From Monodelphis domestica (taxonomy: Eukaryota; Chordata; Mammalia; Didelphimorphia; Didelphidae), in the NCBI RefSeq assembly GCF_027887165.1, contig NC_077228.1, positions 108,822,043-108,886,042 of the forward strand: DNA of 64,000 bases, in the 5' to 3' direction. Below are positions 1 through 11,430 of the stretch, one piece after another (positions within the stretch are counted from its first letter, which is position 1; every line of letters starts with the position of its first letter). The notes under the pieces were generated by a model. That model was not told the DNA's origin. It made no database searches and was given only the letters and a program-made list of their open reading frames with translations. The position numbers and the translations under genes were made by a program.

Positions 1-189
1 AGGCACAGTGACAGAATATCTGGAAAAGAACATTTGCTCCACCAAAGTCTTCTGCAAGTTCAAACTATTAAACATCAGAAATGGGTATGGTTTTATTAGT
101 GGAAATAGCATTAAAGAAGATTCATTACCATCTGCTTTGCTGCTATATCCCAAGGGCCATGGGGCCTTTCATTTGACTTGCTGCTGAAT
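1..189. other. Unassigned single-copy-looking sequence
   Basis: No ORF, repeat signature or RNA gene recognised. Confidence 0.4.
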
Positions 190-315
190 CTTCATCTGAG
201 TGTTCTCTCCTCTCTTAGAATGTGAGCACCTTGGAAGCAGAGACTAGCTGGTTTTTCTTTTTGGATCACCATTGCTCAGCATGTGCTTTATACATAGGAA
301 ATGCTTAATAAAAAC
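190..315 (+). repeat. L2 LINE 3' end
   Basis: Contains the L2-tail pattern: AGAATGTGAGCACCTTGGAAG, then CTCAGCATGTGCTTTATACA and AATGCTTAATAAAAAC. The adjoining pyrimidine tract begins directly at its tail. Confidence 0.7.
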
Positions 316-1155
316 TTTCCTTCCTCCCTTCCTTCCTTCCTTCCTTCCTTCCTTCCTTCCTTCCTTCCTTCCTTCCTTCCTTCCTTCCTTCCTTCCTTCC
401 TTCCTTCCTTCCTTCCTTCCTTCCTTCCTTCCTTCCTTCCTTCCTTCCTTCCTTCCTTCCTTCCTTCCTTCCTTCCTTTCTTCCTTCCTTCCTTCCTTCC
501 TTCCTTCCTTCCTTCCTTCCTTCCTTCCTTCCTTCCCTCCCTCCCTCCCTCCCTCCCTCCCTCCCTTTCTTCCTTCCTCCCTCCCTCCCTCCCTCCCTCC
601 CTTCCTTCCTCCCTTCCTTCCTTCCTTCCTTCCTTCCTTCCTTCCTTCCTTCCTTCCTTCCTTCCTTCCTTCCTTCCTTCCTTCCTTCCTTCCTTCCTTC
701 CTTCCTTCCTTCCTTCCTTCCTTCCTTCCTTCCTTCCTTCCTTTCTTCCTTCCTTCCTTCCTTCCTTCCTTCCTTCCTTCCTTCCTTCCTTCCCTCCCTC
801 CCTCCCTCCCTCCCTCCCTCCCTTTCTTCCTTCCTCCCTCCCTCCCTCCCTCCCTCCCTTCCTTCCTCCCTTCCTTCCTTCCTTCCTTCCTTCCTTCCTT
901 CCTTCCTTCCTTCCTTCCTTCCTTCCTTCCTTCCTTCCTTCCTTCCTTCCTTCCTTCCTTCCTTCCTTCCTTCCTTCCTTCCTTCCTTCCTTCCTTCCTT
1001 CCTTCCTTCCTTCCTTCCCTTCCTCCCTCCCTCCCTCCCTCCCTCCCTCCCTCCCTCCCTCCCTCCCTCCCTCCCTCCCTCCCTCCCTTCCTCCCTCCCT
1101 TTCTTTCTTCCTTCCTTCCTTCCTCCCTCCCTCCCTTTCTTCTTTCCTTCCTTCC
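316..1155. repeat. Giant compound (TTCC)n/(CCCT)n microsatellite
   Basis: About 840 bp of uninterrupted pyrimidine on the plus strand: long TTCC blocks alternating with CCCT blocks and short TTTC breaks. A block order TTCC-CCCT-TTTCTTCC-CCCT is repeated at about 536-612 and 790-870, so the locus also carries a higher-order duplication. Long ORFs on both strands (FLPS or EGRK repeats) are by-products of the repeat. Confidence 0.97.
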
Positions 1156-1329
1156 TCTTCCATGGTTTTGCTCAAAATGTCCTCTTCACTACATCTCTAT
1201 CAGTGGAAATCCCATGTCTTCTACAATATGTTTCCATTTCAAATGTCACTTCCCCTGTGAAGTCTTTCTAAGGCCTCCCAGCCAGAAGTGATTTATCTAA
1301 CCTCTGAACTCTTATAGCTCTTTGTTCCT

Positions 1330-1347
1330 CACACACACACACACACA

Positions 1348-1388
<41 letters not shown>
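1330..1388. repeat. (CA)n microsatellite
   Basis: CA dinucleotide run with one CACCAC interruption near 1354, passing directly into TA-rich sequence. Confidence 0.95.
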
Positions 1389-1394
<6 letters not shown>

Positions 1395-1470
1395 ATACAA
1401 AAAATGTATTATATATAATATACAAATATATATAATAAAAGAATGTATTATATGTAATACATTCTTTGTA
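1389..1470. repeat. AT-rich sequence with a perfect 13-bp inverted repeat
   Basis: Arms AAAGAATGTATTA (1438-1450) and TAATACATTCTTT (1455-1467) are exact reverse complements around TATG. The preceding bases hold further TA-type partial palindromes. Confidence 0.85.
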
Positions 1471-1534
1471 TCATAATTATTTGTGTTTGTCTTGTTTTTT
1501 CCTGTTCTGTTAGCTGCTCAGGAAGGGGCAAGGG

Positions 1535-1620
1535 TGGAGTCTAATTCATCTTTGTATTTTCCATCACTGCTGTGCAACATAGTAGATGTTCAATAAAGGT
1601 TTATTGAATTGAATTGAATT
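1535..1620 (+). repeat. L2 tail with GAATT-type terminal repeat
   Basis: Ends with ATAGTAGATGTTCAATAAAG then GGTTTATTGAATTGAATTGA, the usual L2 3' terminus. Confidence 0.65.
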
Positions 1621-1816
1621 ATTCTTGTCTTATTTCCTAGGCTCTAAGAAGCTTACATCAATAAATCAGGCAGGTTTAGCCTTTAAATGCTCAAGAAATG
1701 CAGAGAACTTGGCCATGTTTTCTCTTTCCATCTGGGATTAAGGTGTATAAGGGGATAATGTCTAGGTTTTTTATTTATTTTTGGAAAAAGGAAGCTTCCC
1801 TCCCTTGTGACAGTAA

Positions 1817-2230
1817 TTTTATTTTTAAAATTTTTATTTCATTTTATACAACTAAAATTAATTTTTTTCTCTCCCTCCTACCTCTTCCTCATCCCACCTG
1901 AAAAACAAATAAACAAAAATCCTTGTAAGAAATATTCATAGGCAAGCAAAGCAAATTCTTGCATTGGCCATATTCCAATGTATTTCTCACCCAGCCACTT
2001 GAGCCTATCACATTTCTGTCATCAGGTTTCATCCTTGGTTCTCTTGGGGTGGGGTGGGGGGAGGTGTCGTGTTGATCAGAGTTCTCAAGCCTTTCAAAGG
2101 TGTTTGTCTTAATAATGTTCTTGTTGTATAAATTGTTTTCCTGGTTCTGCTTACTTACTTCTGTATCGGTTCATATAACTTTTCCCAATCTTCTTTCAAA
2201 CTGTCCATTTTGTTATTTCTTATGGTGAAA
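1817..2230 (-). repeat. L1 3'UTR fragment, antisense
   Basis: Begins with T-rich sequence (the antisense A-tail) and contains TTCCTGGTTCTGCTTACTTA and the degenerate TTCATATAACTTTTCCCAAT block seen in marsupial L1 3' ends. Probably 5'-truncated. Confidence 0.6.
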
Positions 2231-2548
2231 TGAGGGCAGCTATGTGGAAATCACAGAGGCAAATGTAGACTTAAATGTTAAGAAAAACTTAATCCCTAGA
2301 GTTCTCCAAATGCAACACTCCTTCTCATTTACTGAGAGCCTTCTTGAAGAGACTGTGATCATTTGTCAAATATGAAAATATAGAGGGGATTCTCCTTTAG
2401 GTCTTACCATTTACTTCACTGCATTGCCCTCCAAACTCCTGTCCATTAACCTACCAATGCACTCTAAGGAGCAGTAGGCCTTTCCATCCACTCTGCAATG
2501 GAGCCCTCCTATATGTGTTATTTTCTCCAATTAGAATATGTAACCCTT
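2231..2548. other. Unassigned sequence between repeats
   Basis: No coding signal; the final 30 bases belong to an L2 tail that resumes after the next SINE. Confidence 0.35.
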
Positions 2549-2563
2549 GAAAGTAGGAACTGT

Positions 2564-2720
2564 AAAGGCAACTGGGTGGCTCAATGGATTAAGAGTCAGG
2601 CCTGGGGATGGGAGGTCCTGGGTTCAGATCTGATCTCAGACACTTCCTAGCTGTGTGACCCTGGGCAAGTCACTTTACCCCCTTGATTCTAAGATGGAAG
2701 ATAAGGGTTTAAAAAAAGAA
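2564..2720 (+). repeat. Type A SINE (internally deleted)
   Basis: Head and GGTCCTGGGTTCAGATCTGA box present; the segment between the CACTTTACCCC box and the tail is shortened. Flanked by near-identical 15-bp target duplications, GAAAGTAGGAACTGT (2549-2563) and GAAAGTATAGACTGT (2721-2735). Confidence 0.9.
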
Positions 2721-2800
2721 GAAAGTATAGACTGTCTTCTATTTGTACCTTCCAGGGCTCAGCACAGTGCTTGGCACATAAAGAACTTCCAATAAATACT
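2721..2800 (+). repeat. L2 tail, continued after the SINE insertion
   Basis: GGGCTCAGCACAGTGCTTGG then CACATAAAGAACTTCCAATAA; its upstream half is at 2530-2563. Confidence 0.7.
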
Positions 2801-3160
2801 TTTATATTCATTCAGGTTGAATTAGGTGGATTCTGATATCCCTCCCAACTCTAAGATTTCTGGGCTTTTTTGATCCCTGTCTAGGGCTGGCTTCCTAATT
2901 TTAACCCAAAGTGCTAATAGCATTGAATGTGAGGCTGCCTGGTTACATAGGCAGCTAGTTACCACCCGCCCTTCTGGCGTGGGTTTGGGATGCTAAAAGT
3001 TTGGGAGGTAGAACCAAGTGCTACCTTGAACTCTATGGAAATAGTCATGGCAGCAGGATTTTTAACCTTTAGTCCACTACTAGGAATACCTAAGGTGAAT
3101 CGAAGCCAATGCTGCTGGAATTCCACTGGACTATGTAGAGAAGAATGTTGGCATAAATGT
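2801..3160. other. Unassigned sequence
   Basis: Overlapping short ORFs on both strands run partly into the next SINE and look like chance. Confidence 0.35.
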
Positions 3161-3379
3161 GGAGCAGCTAAGTGGCTCAATGGAAAGAGTGCCAGGCCTG
3201 GAGATGGAACACCTGGGTTCAAATCTGGCCTCAAACACTTCCTAGCAGAGTGACTGTGGGCAAGTCACTTAACCCCAATTGCTTAGCCCTTTCTTGGAAC
3301 TGACAGTATTGATTTTAAAACAGAAGGTAAGGATTTTTAAAATGAATGAATGAATGAAGAAACAAATAAATAAATAAAT
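3161..3379 (+). repeat. Type A SINE with AATG/AAAT tail
   Basis: Full-length pattern from GGAGCAGCTAAGTGGCTCAA to AGAAGGTAAGG, followed by an (AATG)n then (AAAT)n tail. Confidence 0.9.
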
Positions 3380-3625
3380 GTGGGGTAGCTAGGTGGCTCA
3401 GTGGATAGAAGTCTAGAAGTCAGGAAGATCTAAGGTCAAATCTGGCCTCAGACATTTACTAGTTGTGTGACCCTAGATGAGACACTTAGTCTCTTTTTGC
3501 ATCAATGCCCTGGAGAAGGAGATGGCAAATCACTGTGTTTGCCAAGAAAACCCCGTTGGTGAGCTCCAGTTCACAGGGCTCTGATGAGTCGGACATGACT
3601 GAATGACTGAACAATAACAATGATG
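3380..3625 (+). repeat. Type B SINE
   Basis: Head GGGGTAGCTAGGTGGCTCAG; RTE-like end GATGAGTCGGACATGACTGA followed by an ACAATAACAATG tail. It sits directly after the type A SINE tail. Confidence 0.9.
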
Positions 3626-5500
3626 GGAATCAGTCATGGTGTTGGGACAATGGAAGAAGGGATGAGCAGGAGCCTGGCAGAGGCTAGAAAGCCCCCACAT
3701 GTTTAGCTTCTGGTCTTCTCGTGTTTGGGTTGATCCGGGTCAAGCCATATCAATGCTAGTTATTTACCACTGAGCCCACGTATGACACTCACCAGTCTGG
3801 GGAACTGTCTGGGTGGTGATGAAGCTGGGAAATCAGACACAGTCTGGCACTGCCAACTCAGTGGAGGGACTATTCAGCGCTTACTTTCAGTTCCTGTGCC
3901 TAGAGAAGGTCCCTGCAGGGATCCAGGAGAGTACTCGATTTTTATAACTCGGACAACCTCTCTTCACAATCTGGAGCAAGACTGGTCTGATGATTTCATT
4001 TTTTTGGACACGTTGGAACTCTCTCTGCCAAAAGCAGAGCAACTAATACTTTCTTGACTTGTTTTCATGATAATCTCATCCCATAAAAAGTGGAGGAAGG
4101 GATGAGTAAAATAGCTTTTCTGTGAATGAGTCTAACCAATAAGGGAAGAACTGATTATAGAAGTAAAAATGATGGCAACCTTGGGGAAAGAGACCACATC
4201 ATGTTATAATTTGTTGTAGGGAAGGAGAAAAACCGAACATAATTTGACATGCACCTAGATTTTTGGAGAGCAGATTTCAAAAAATTAAGAGGCTTGGTAG
4301 GAGAATCCTCTGGGCTAAAATTCTACATGGGAGGTCAGCTGTGAAGAGATGCTCTTAAAAGAATGAAATTCCAAAGATACAAAAAGAAAAAAATCTGAAG
4401 AAGAAAAGGTGGAGGTCTCTAAAGGGAGCAATGTGGAAACAATGGAGACCCCTTTGACCAACTTGAACATTTAAAATAGTTTTACAGAAGATTAAAGCAA
4501 AGGTAGATGATAAAGGATTAAGAGAAAGACCTGGCCAAGTCCTACAACAATAGTATAATGAACATTAAAGCTCAGAAATGAGCTGATACTGATATGAATA
4601 TTAATGACAACAAAAAGGTATATTTTATAGAGTTGTTGGATAAAAAAGAATAATCCAAGAGAGGACAGAACTATTGCTGGGGTAGGATGGGAAGCTGATA
4701 AATTACAGAGAATATAAGACTACTCAATGCTTATTGTGTTTTCTTTTTTGACTCAAAAGAACAGAAGAAAGATGATTCTCAAGATGGGTAGAGAGAAAAT
4801 AAGAAGGCAACTCATTTTCTTATGATGAATTCAAGTCATCAGGCCAATATGGATTATACCCCCAAATTCCGAAAGAACTGGTAGGCAGGAGATAATTACA
4901 GGTCCATAGTAATTTGTGAAAGATTTTGCAGGATGTAGGAAGGATGCACCTTAGACTGGAGAAGGACAACCACATTAGGGAAACCAGAATATGATTTTTC
5001 CAGTTGGGAGGATAGTTTTGTTTGGTATAATAATTTCTGACTGTGCTTCAGTGGATGTCTGTCTTCAGGTGGTGTCCTCATGGACTTTATGTCTGGTTCT
5101 CAGATTTGTGGTTTAGGAAACTTTGTTTTGCCATTTTCCTCAGCATGGACCAGACTTTCTTAGGGGGCAGAATCCTGTTACCAAAGCTCAGAGGAGACTA
5201 AATGATAAACCAGCTGTCAATGTACCGATTTATGTAAGGATAGGACTCTGTTGAGTAAATCAATCAAATTACCCCTACCCCAACTACACTAAGTGATAAA
5301 TGGCTACCCCTTAAGAACCATAACCAGGTGGGAATGCATCTCAGTTAAATCAAATCCATCAAAAGCTTTCCACCTAAGTGTGATGAGGCCTTGTGATGAG
5401 CCATTGGATCAATTTGAAGTGGAAATTGCAGAGGGAGACTGTTTCTTCAGTCAGTCCATTGTTTTGTTTCTACAAAGAGTGGAATAATTAAAATTTGGAT
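3626..5500. other. Unassigned, partly A-rich sequence
   Basis: 3626-4060 has a 91-residue plus-strand ORF with no recognisable domain. 4070-4900 is purine/A-rich and resembles decayed LINE coding sequence, but I could not assign a family. 4900-5500 shows nothing clear. Confidence 0.3.
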
Positions 5501-5504
5501 AGAT

Positions 5505-6075
5505 ATTAGAGCTTTACTTCTATCTTTGATATCTTGGGCACATATGCCTAGTAATAAGACCACTGGATCAAAGATATTGTTAGTTTATATATATTTTCTT
5601 TTATAACTCAAATTTTTCTTCCTACAGCCCCTTCAATACCAATGACTTTTTGTCATCTTTTCCAGTTTGCATGATGTGATGTGAAACCTCAGAATTGTTT
5701 CTGAAAAAAAATATTAATGTGCTATTTTTCCCCATTACATGTAAAATTTTCTAACATTCTTTATTTGAGATCTTGAGCCTCTCTCTTTCCTCTCTCCCCT
5801 CTTCCCTGCCAGAGACAGCAAGCAACAGTTATTTTAGTGAGCATTACTCTTACGATTAGGAATTTGGAGTAAATTTTCATGTGAACATCTATACATTTTC
5901 AATTATTCTTCTGAAAACTGCTTTTATTTCTTGATAATTTATCTATTATGGAATGGCTCTTGCTGATTTCTAATTTATGCCAATTCCTTATATATTTTGG
6001 ACATTAAAGTTTCATGATATTTGATGCAAATTCTTTTTCTACTCTACAGTTATTTTTATTTTATCTTCACTAATT
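5505..6075 (-). repeat. L1 3' region, antisense, probably two nested fragments
   Basis: TGATATCTTGGGCACATATGC and CTAGTAATAAGACCACTGGAT match the L1 phrase on plus-strand antisense copies. A second L1 3' end starts near 5705 (CATTACATGTAAAATTTTCT; then a CTCTCTTTCC-rich block), suggesting insertion of one L1 into another. Confidence 0.55.
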
Positions 6076-6310
6076 ATATTTGTACAAAATCTATTAATAA
6101 AATAAGAAACTATTTTAGGCTTGAGAAATTCAGAATTGAGAAAGCATCTGGTGATCAAGAGAAGAGTCATTTATGGGAAGGAATTGCCTGGGTGGAAGGT
6201 GAGGGTAAGGGAACTGATAATTTTCCATCTCAGCTTTATCATGACCCATCACTGGGTATCTTTCCCCTCTGCAATATTAGTTTCTTTTTTTATGTTGCCT
6301 CCCTATCAGA

Positions 6311-6472
6311 TTATGAGGTCCTTGAGGGCAGGGGTTGTTAGATCTTTCTTTATATCTCCACTGCTTAGCACAGAGCCTGGCACATAGTAGGCACATAGTC
6401 AATGTTTATTGGCTAGCAAACTAATCAATGAAATCACATGTGTAAAGGATTTTACAAACTTTAAAGAGCTAT
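6311..6472 (+). repeat. L2/MIR tails
   Basis: GAGGTCCTTGAGGGCAGGGG and GCTTAGCACAGAGCCTGGCA, then a MIR-type AAGGATTTTACAAACTTTAA. Confidence 0.7.
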
Positions 6473-6563
6473 ATGAATACTACTACTATTGCTGCTCCTG
6501 CTATTATTACTAATACTACTACTTCTATTGTGGCCACTACTGTTTCTACTATGACTACTGCTT

Positions 6564-6650
<87 letters not shown>

Positions 6651-6651
6651 G
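6473..6651. repeat. (TAC)n trinucleotide microsatellite
   Basis: Imperfect TAC/TGC/TTC triplets to about 6558, then about 90 bp of pure ACT/TAC repeat. Reads as poly-Thr or poly-Ser, with no sign of a gene. Confidence 0.95.
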
Positions 6652-6721
6652 GTTCTTTCTCTGTAGAGGTCCTGAAGTTTAGGTAGAATAACCATTTATT
6701 GATCCGATGTGGATTATCCCA

Positions 6722-7078
6722 GGGGTCTTTCAAGGCTACTTCTAATTCTCTGATTCTTGATTTTGTGGTATGTTTCTCACTTAACCAGGTTGGTGTTTGG
6801 GCAATAGACATACATTGCCAATCTGAAGACTTTTCATCATGATATTACCTGATAGACCTTATACTTTACTGGTACAACCTTGGAGAACCCAGGAGCACCT
6901 CCATGCTAGGATAAGGAATTAGAGGAGGATGTAGGAGGTGCCTAGTATACCAAAGTTTCACTGGAGGTTCAAACGAATGGCTTCCATAGACAAATGAATC
7001 AATATGCCTATCACAGCTCCTACCTTTCTTTCTTATTCCCCTATTTCTGTTGAGGAAGCCACCATCTTTCTAATCATG
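6722..7078. other. MIR scrap then unassigned sequence
   Basis: 6722-6765 resembles a MIR 3' end (TCAAGGCTACTTCTAATTCT). The remainder shows nothing recognisable. Confidence 0.4.
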
Positions 7079-7090
7079 CTGGTTTTCTTT

Positions 7091-7757
7091 TTTTTTAATT
7101 GAAAAATTGTGTTTAATTTAGAATATTTATCTATGGTTACATGATTCATGCTCTTCCCCCCCCCCCCCCCATAGCTGACATGCAATTCCATGGGTTTTAC
7201 ATGTGTCTTTGGTCAAGACCTATTTCCATATTATTTATAATCGAACCAGGGTGATCATTTAGAGTCTATATCCCCAATTATATCCCCATTGACCCATGGG
7301 ATCAAGCAGTTGTTTTTCTTCTGTGTTTCTGCTCCCACAGTTCTTCCTCTGCATGTAGATAGCATTCTTTCTCATAAGTCCCTCAGAATTGTCCTGGATC
7401 ACTGCATTGCCACTAATGGAGAAGTCTGTTACATTCGATTGTACCACAGTGTATTAGTCTCTGTGTACAATGTTCTCCTGGTTTTGCTCCTTTCACTCTG
7501 CCTCAATTCCTGGAGATTGTTTCAGTTCACATGGAATTCCTCCACTTTATTATTCCTTTGAGCACAATAGTATTCCATCACCAACATATACCACAATTTG
7601 TTCAGCCATTCCCCAATTGAAGGGCATCCCCTCATTTTCCAATTTTTGGCCACCACAAAGAGTGCATCCATGAATATTTTTGTACATGTCTTTTTCCTTA
7701 TTATCTCTTTGGGGTACAAACCCAGCAGTACTATGAATGGATCAAAAGGCAGACCTT
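7091..7757 (-). mobile_element. 5'-truncated L1 3' end, antisense
   Basis: Poly-T start, poly-C tract at about 7157-7171, and the marsupial L1 3' phrases TACAATGTTCTCCTGGTTTT and AATAGTATTCCATCACCAAC. Short flanking duplications TGGTTTTC occur on both sides (about 7082 and 7755). Confidence 0.8.
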
Positions 7758-7769
7758 GGTTTTCAACTT

Positions 7770-8058
7770 AGGTCTTAGACTTGAATCTACTCTCTCCCCA
7801 ATCCTCCATATCCATCCAGTTGCAAGTCTTATTATGAATTCTACCTTCACAGAATCTTATTCATTTGTCTTGTCTCCACTCACATGGCCACCACTCTCAG
7901 TTTTCTTGGACTACTGCAACACCATCCCAATTAGATTTCATTTCTCTCTTCACTCTGATCCATCCTCCACACACCTTTCAAAATAATATTTCTAAAGCCT
8001 ATATCTGTTTGACCATGTCACTCCCCTACTCATAAATCTTCATTGGCTCTCTACTGCT
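7770..8058 (+). repeat. L2 LINE 3'UTR fragment
   Basis: GGACTACTGCAACACCATCC, TAAAGCCTATATCTGTTTGA and CCATGTCACTCCCCTACTCA are L2 3'UTR landmarks in order. Confidence 0.75.
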
Positions 8059-8061
8059 TTT

Positions 8062-8275
8062 TCTTTTTTTTTTTTAACCCTTTACCTTCTGTTTTAGTAT
8101 CAACTCTAAGATGATATCAGTCTATTTTAGTATCAATTCTAAGACAGAGAAATAGCAAGGGCTGGACAATGGGAGTTGCCCACACAACTAGGAAGTATCT
8201 GAGGCCAGTTTTGAACCCAGGACCTCCAGTGTCCAGGCTCAGCACTCTGTCCTCTGCACCACCTAGATATCCATC
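8062..8275 (-). repeat. Type A SINE
   Basis: Antisense: poly-T, CCCTTTACCTTCTGTTTTAG, then CAACTAGGAAGTATCTGAGG and a degenerate head. A short internal duplication of the TTAGTATCAA box is present. Confidence 0.85.
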
Positions 8276-9110
8276 TAGTGCATATCAGGCGTCTAATAAG
8301 CATTTGTTGGTTGGCAGCCCAGGATGAAGGCTGGGATGGAATAATGTGAAGCATATGGTTAGGAGCCAAGGTGAGAGCTCACATCAAAGGGGATCCATTT
8401 CTGCCCCCTGCTAGACTAACTCTATTAAAGGAGGATATGTACATCCCCCTAACCTTCTCCCTAATCCCAAGACAGAAGAAAAAACAGATAATTGGTGGGA
8501 AGGGCTCCAAACTCCTGGGAAGAAAAGGTTCAGAAAAGAGATTGTTAGACAAGAGCCATGGGGAATATTCATAATCAGGGACTAGGGCAGAGACAGTCTA
8601 AGCCTTAGATAATTGCAAGGACATCAGTAAAAAGATAGGATCACTCATCCCTAGCAGCTCTAGCTTGGCTTATATCCTCCCTCTAGGCGGAAAGAGAAGT
8701 GTCTTCAGAGTCAATTATTCAAAGTCCTTTGGAGGTCATCTCCTTTCTCCCCCTCATTCAGAGCTGGGGATAGCTTATGGCGCACAAGCTAGGCTGGCCT
8801 CTCTGCTGTTTGAAAACCACTGGCCAAGGGGTACTCCCAGACTCTCCCGGACGCCTTGGAAATGAAGCACACTGAATGTTTCCAGGCTCACTCTGTGAAA
8901 GGCTATTACGCTCACTCTGCCTGAGAATTTTGAGCTAGATGTGGTTTTTCTGTAGAGTCTGTGGACATCACAGATGGAATGAAGGGACTCTGGGAAGAGT
9001 TTCACCATTCCCTTGGAAATACATGGGTAAACATGTGTAAAAGGAAAATATTAGTGCAAGTCAGACCAGGTTTGAGTCATAGATAGCTCTTCTGTTTATT
9101 TGCCTCATGA
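8276..9110. other. Mostly single-copy-looking sequence
   Basis: 8276-8330 is an L2 tail remnant. 8330-9110 has no recognised repeat and no convincing coding exon. Confidence 0.35.
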
Positions 9111-9114
9111 CCCA

Positions 9115-9430
9115 TGTTCATAGAATCAAAGGGGTAGAGCTGGAAGGGCTCCTAAAGGTCAGCTTGTCCAACCCTCTCATGGTGCAGAAAAGGAAGCGGA
9201 GGCCCAGAGAGATTAAGTGACTTGCCTTTATTTTTTTATATGTAATGGGTGGGAGAGCCTGACTCTGACCCACACCCCCCAACTCTCAATCCAACAGCAT
9301 CCAGTCCCAGTAACTTCACCTCTTGGCACATCAGTGCATGAATTTGGGCATCAGTAGATATTACATTTACCTGTACAATGAAGAATTTGGACTAAATCAT
9401 CTCTGAGGGGCCTTCTCGCTCTAATGCTGT
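9115..9430 (+). repeat. MIR-type core-SINE pieces
   Basis: GTAGAGCTGGAAGGGCTCCT, GAGGCCCAGAGAGATTAAGT and later TTTGGACTAAATCATCTCTG are core-SINE landmarks. Confidence 0.6.
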
Positions 9431-9439
9431 TGGGGTGGT

Positions 9440-9765
9440 ATAGAGGACTTGATCACCAGAGGCCTCTGACCAATTTGGTGAGCTTCCCAGGAGAGGAATC
9501 TTGGTGTGGGACTTTCACTATTGTGAAACCTCACACATCTTCCTCTGGGTGGGGGGAGATTCTAAGCCCCTATTCATTAGCAGGAAGGTAAAAGAAGGAT
9601 TCACCAGAATGTTCTAGAGTTCTCTGTTGACCACCCCAAATGGGTTCCTTTTCAAAGGAGAATCCAGACCACGTGGATGGCAATGAGTCTGGTGGGATTT
9701 AGTGTCCTGTAGAAGACTTATTAGAGAGGAAGAATTGCAGTGATTGTTTATGGGTTATGATGAGT
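9440..9765. other. Unassigned sequence
   Basis: No ORF or repeat recognised. Confidence 0.3.
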
Positions 9766-9769
9766 CCTT

Positions 9770-10020
9770 TCTCTGTTTTAGGGATTTTAAGGAAATGGAG
9801 GCAGACAGAAGTTAAGTGACTTGACCAGGGTCACACAGCTAGCTCGTGTCTGAGGCTGGATTTCCACTCAGGCGTTCCTGACGCTGCGTGCTGTGCCACC
9901 TCGCTGCCTCCATGGGGATAATAATGGTAGTATTTACCTCACAGTTTTGTTGTGGAGATCAATTGTAAAGTGCTTTCCAAACCTTTATGTTAGATATAAA
10001 TGTCAGGTATTATTATTGTG
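9770..10020. repeat. MIR/SINE fragments in both orientations
   Basis: Antisense core (AAGTGACTTGACCAGGGTCA) to 9912, then sense-type MIR 3' sequence AATTGTAAAGTGCTTTCCAA. Confidence 0.65.
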
Positions 10021-10252
10021 GTCATTGGAGAGATGAAGTTTAGATGCCAGCTCAGAACAGTAGTTGCAAGAGCCGAGTTCACTAACATCTTAATAGCTCT
10101 TGTTGCAGAAGGAAACAGATTGGGCTAAGGCTGGGCTGCCTGGAGCCCGGAGCTGGAGGAATGTCCAGGAGGGAAGCAAAGGAATTTTCAAGGTCACTAC
10201 AGAATGGCATGAAATACAGGGAAGAGATATTTGGGGTGAAGGAAAAGGGACG

Positions 10253-10512
10253 AGGAGGCTGCTCGGTGGGCCAGTGAATAGAGCAATGGGCCTGGAGGCA
10301 CGAAGACCTGAGTTCAAATCTGGCCTCAGACACTTTCTAGCTGTCTAATCCTGGACAAGACACTTAACCCTGTTGGCCTCAGTTTCCTCATCTGTAAAAT
10401 GAGCTGGAGAAGGAAATGGTAAATTATTCCAGTATCTTTGCCAAGAAAACCCCAAATGGGATCACGTAGAGCCAGAGATGACTGAAATCAATGAACAGCA
10501 GCATCAACAGAA
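10253..10512 (+). repeat. Type B SINE
   Basis: Full-length pattern with CAGTTTCCTCATCTGTAAAA and CAAGAAAACCCCAAATGGGA. The RTE-like tail is degenerate. Confidence 0.9.
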
Positions 10513-10654
10513 GGGGATGAGAGACCAAGGCATGGTTTGGAAACCTGGAGCCTACAGTCAAGGATGAGCACGAGAAGCAAGGATTGGGGGAGGCATGGAG
10601 ATTCCCAACAGACCTGGCTGTGTGCCAACGTAGGTCCACACAAGTGCCATTTTA

Positions 10655-10862
10655 TTTTATTTCTAAAACCTTACCTTCTGCCTTAGAATTGATACTAAAC
10701 ATTGGTTCCAAGGCAGAAGGGCAGTAAGGGCTGATGAGAGCGATGAGGGTTAAGTGACTTGCCCAGGGTCACCTAGCTAGGAAGCATCTGAGGCCAGAAT
10801 TGAATTCATGACCTCTTGTCTCCAGGCCTGGCTCTCTATCCAAAGAGCCACCCAGCTGCCCT
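10655..10862 (-). repeat. Type A SINE inserted in an L2 tail
   Basis: Antisense from AAAACCTTACCTTCTGCCTT to CCACCCAGCTGCCC. L2-tail sequence resumes at 10880 (TGCTTAGTGCCAGGTACATA). Confidence 0.85.
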
Positions 10863-11222
10863 TAAGGACAATTTTAATTTTGTGTTTGTATGCTTAGTGC
10901 CAGGTACATAGTAGGCACTAAATAGATGCTTGTCATTTGATTGTTTTTATTATTTATTCCAGACAAGGTTGAAGCAAGAGAAAGGAATAGCCCATGCACT
11001 TGCCCACCAAAATGATCTGGTGTTAGATTTGATGTTTGAATAACTATAGGCTTTGAAAAAGTATCTTCTCCCTTTGATCCAAGTTGTCCAAGTTACCGAG
11101 CATTATTTAGCACTCGCTAGGTTGGAGAACTGGGAATATAAATACAAGCAAAAAGAAAGACAATTTTTGCCCTCAAAAAGAGTTTACAATCTAATGGAAG
11201 AAGACAATACATACAAGTAGCT
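10863..11222 (+). repeat. L2 tail and a MIR3-like repeat
   Basis: 10880-10945 is the L2 tail. 11105-11222 carries TTAGCACTCGCTAGG-type and CCCTCAAAAAGAGTTTACAA phrases that recur at 12226, 24785, 43205, 58250, 59770 and 61300. Confidence 0.55.
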
Positions 11223-11430
11223 CAGGAAGCAGCTAGGTAGTGCAGTGGATAGAATACCAGGACTAGAGTCAGGAGGATTTGGGTTTGAATCTGGCCTCAG
11301 ACTCTTCCCAGCTGTGTGACCCTGGGAAAGTCACTTGACCCCCATTGCCCAGCCCTTCCTGCTCTTCTGCCTTGGAACCAACACACAGTATTGATTCCAA
11401 GACAGATGGTAAGTGTTCAAAAAAAGTAGC
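11223..11430 (+). repeat. Type A SINE
   Basis: CAGGAAGCAGCTAGGTAGTG to CAAGACAGATGGTAAGTG. Confidence 0.9.

Noticed and set aside
272..1291. Long ORFs (up to 339 codons) on both strands rich in FLPS or EGRK
   Set aside because: Direct translation of the TTCC/CCCT microsatellite; present in several frames and both strands.
3161..3352. tRNA gene suggested by A-box and B-box-like sequences in many SINEs
   Set aside because: The boxes belong to the tRNA-derived SINE promoter; no cloverleaf acceptor stem closes.
6461..6811. Poly-Ser/poly-Thr ORFs
   Set aside because: Product of the TAC triplet repeat.
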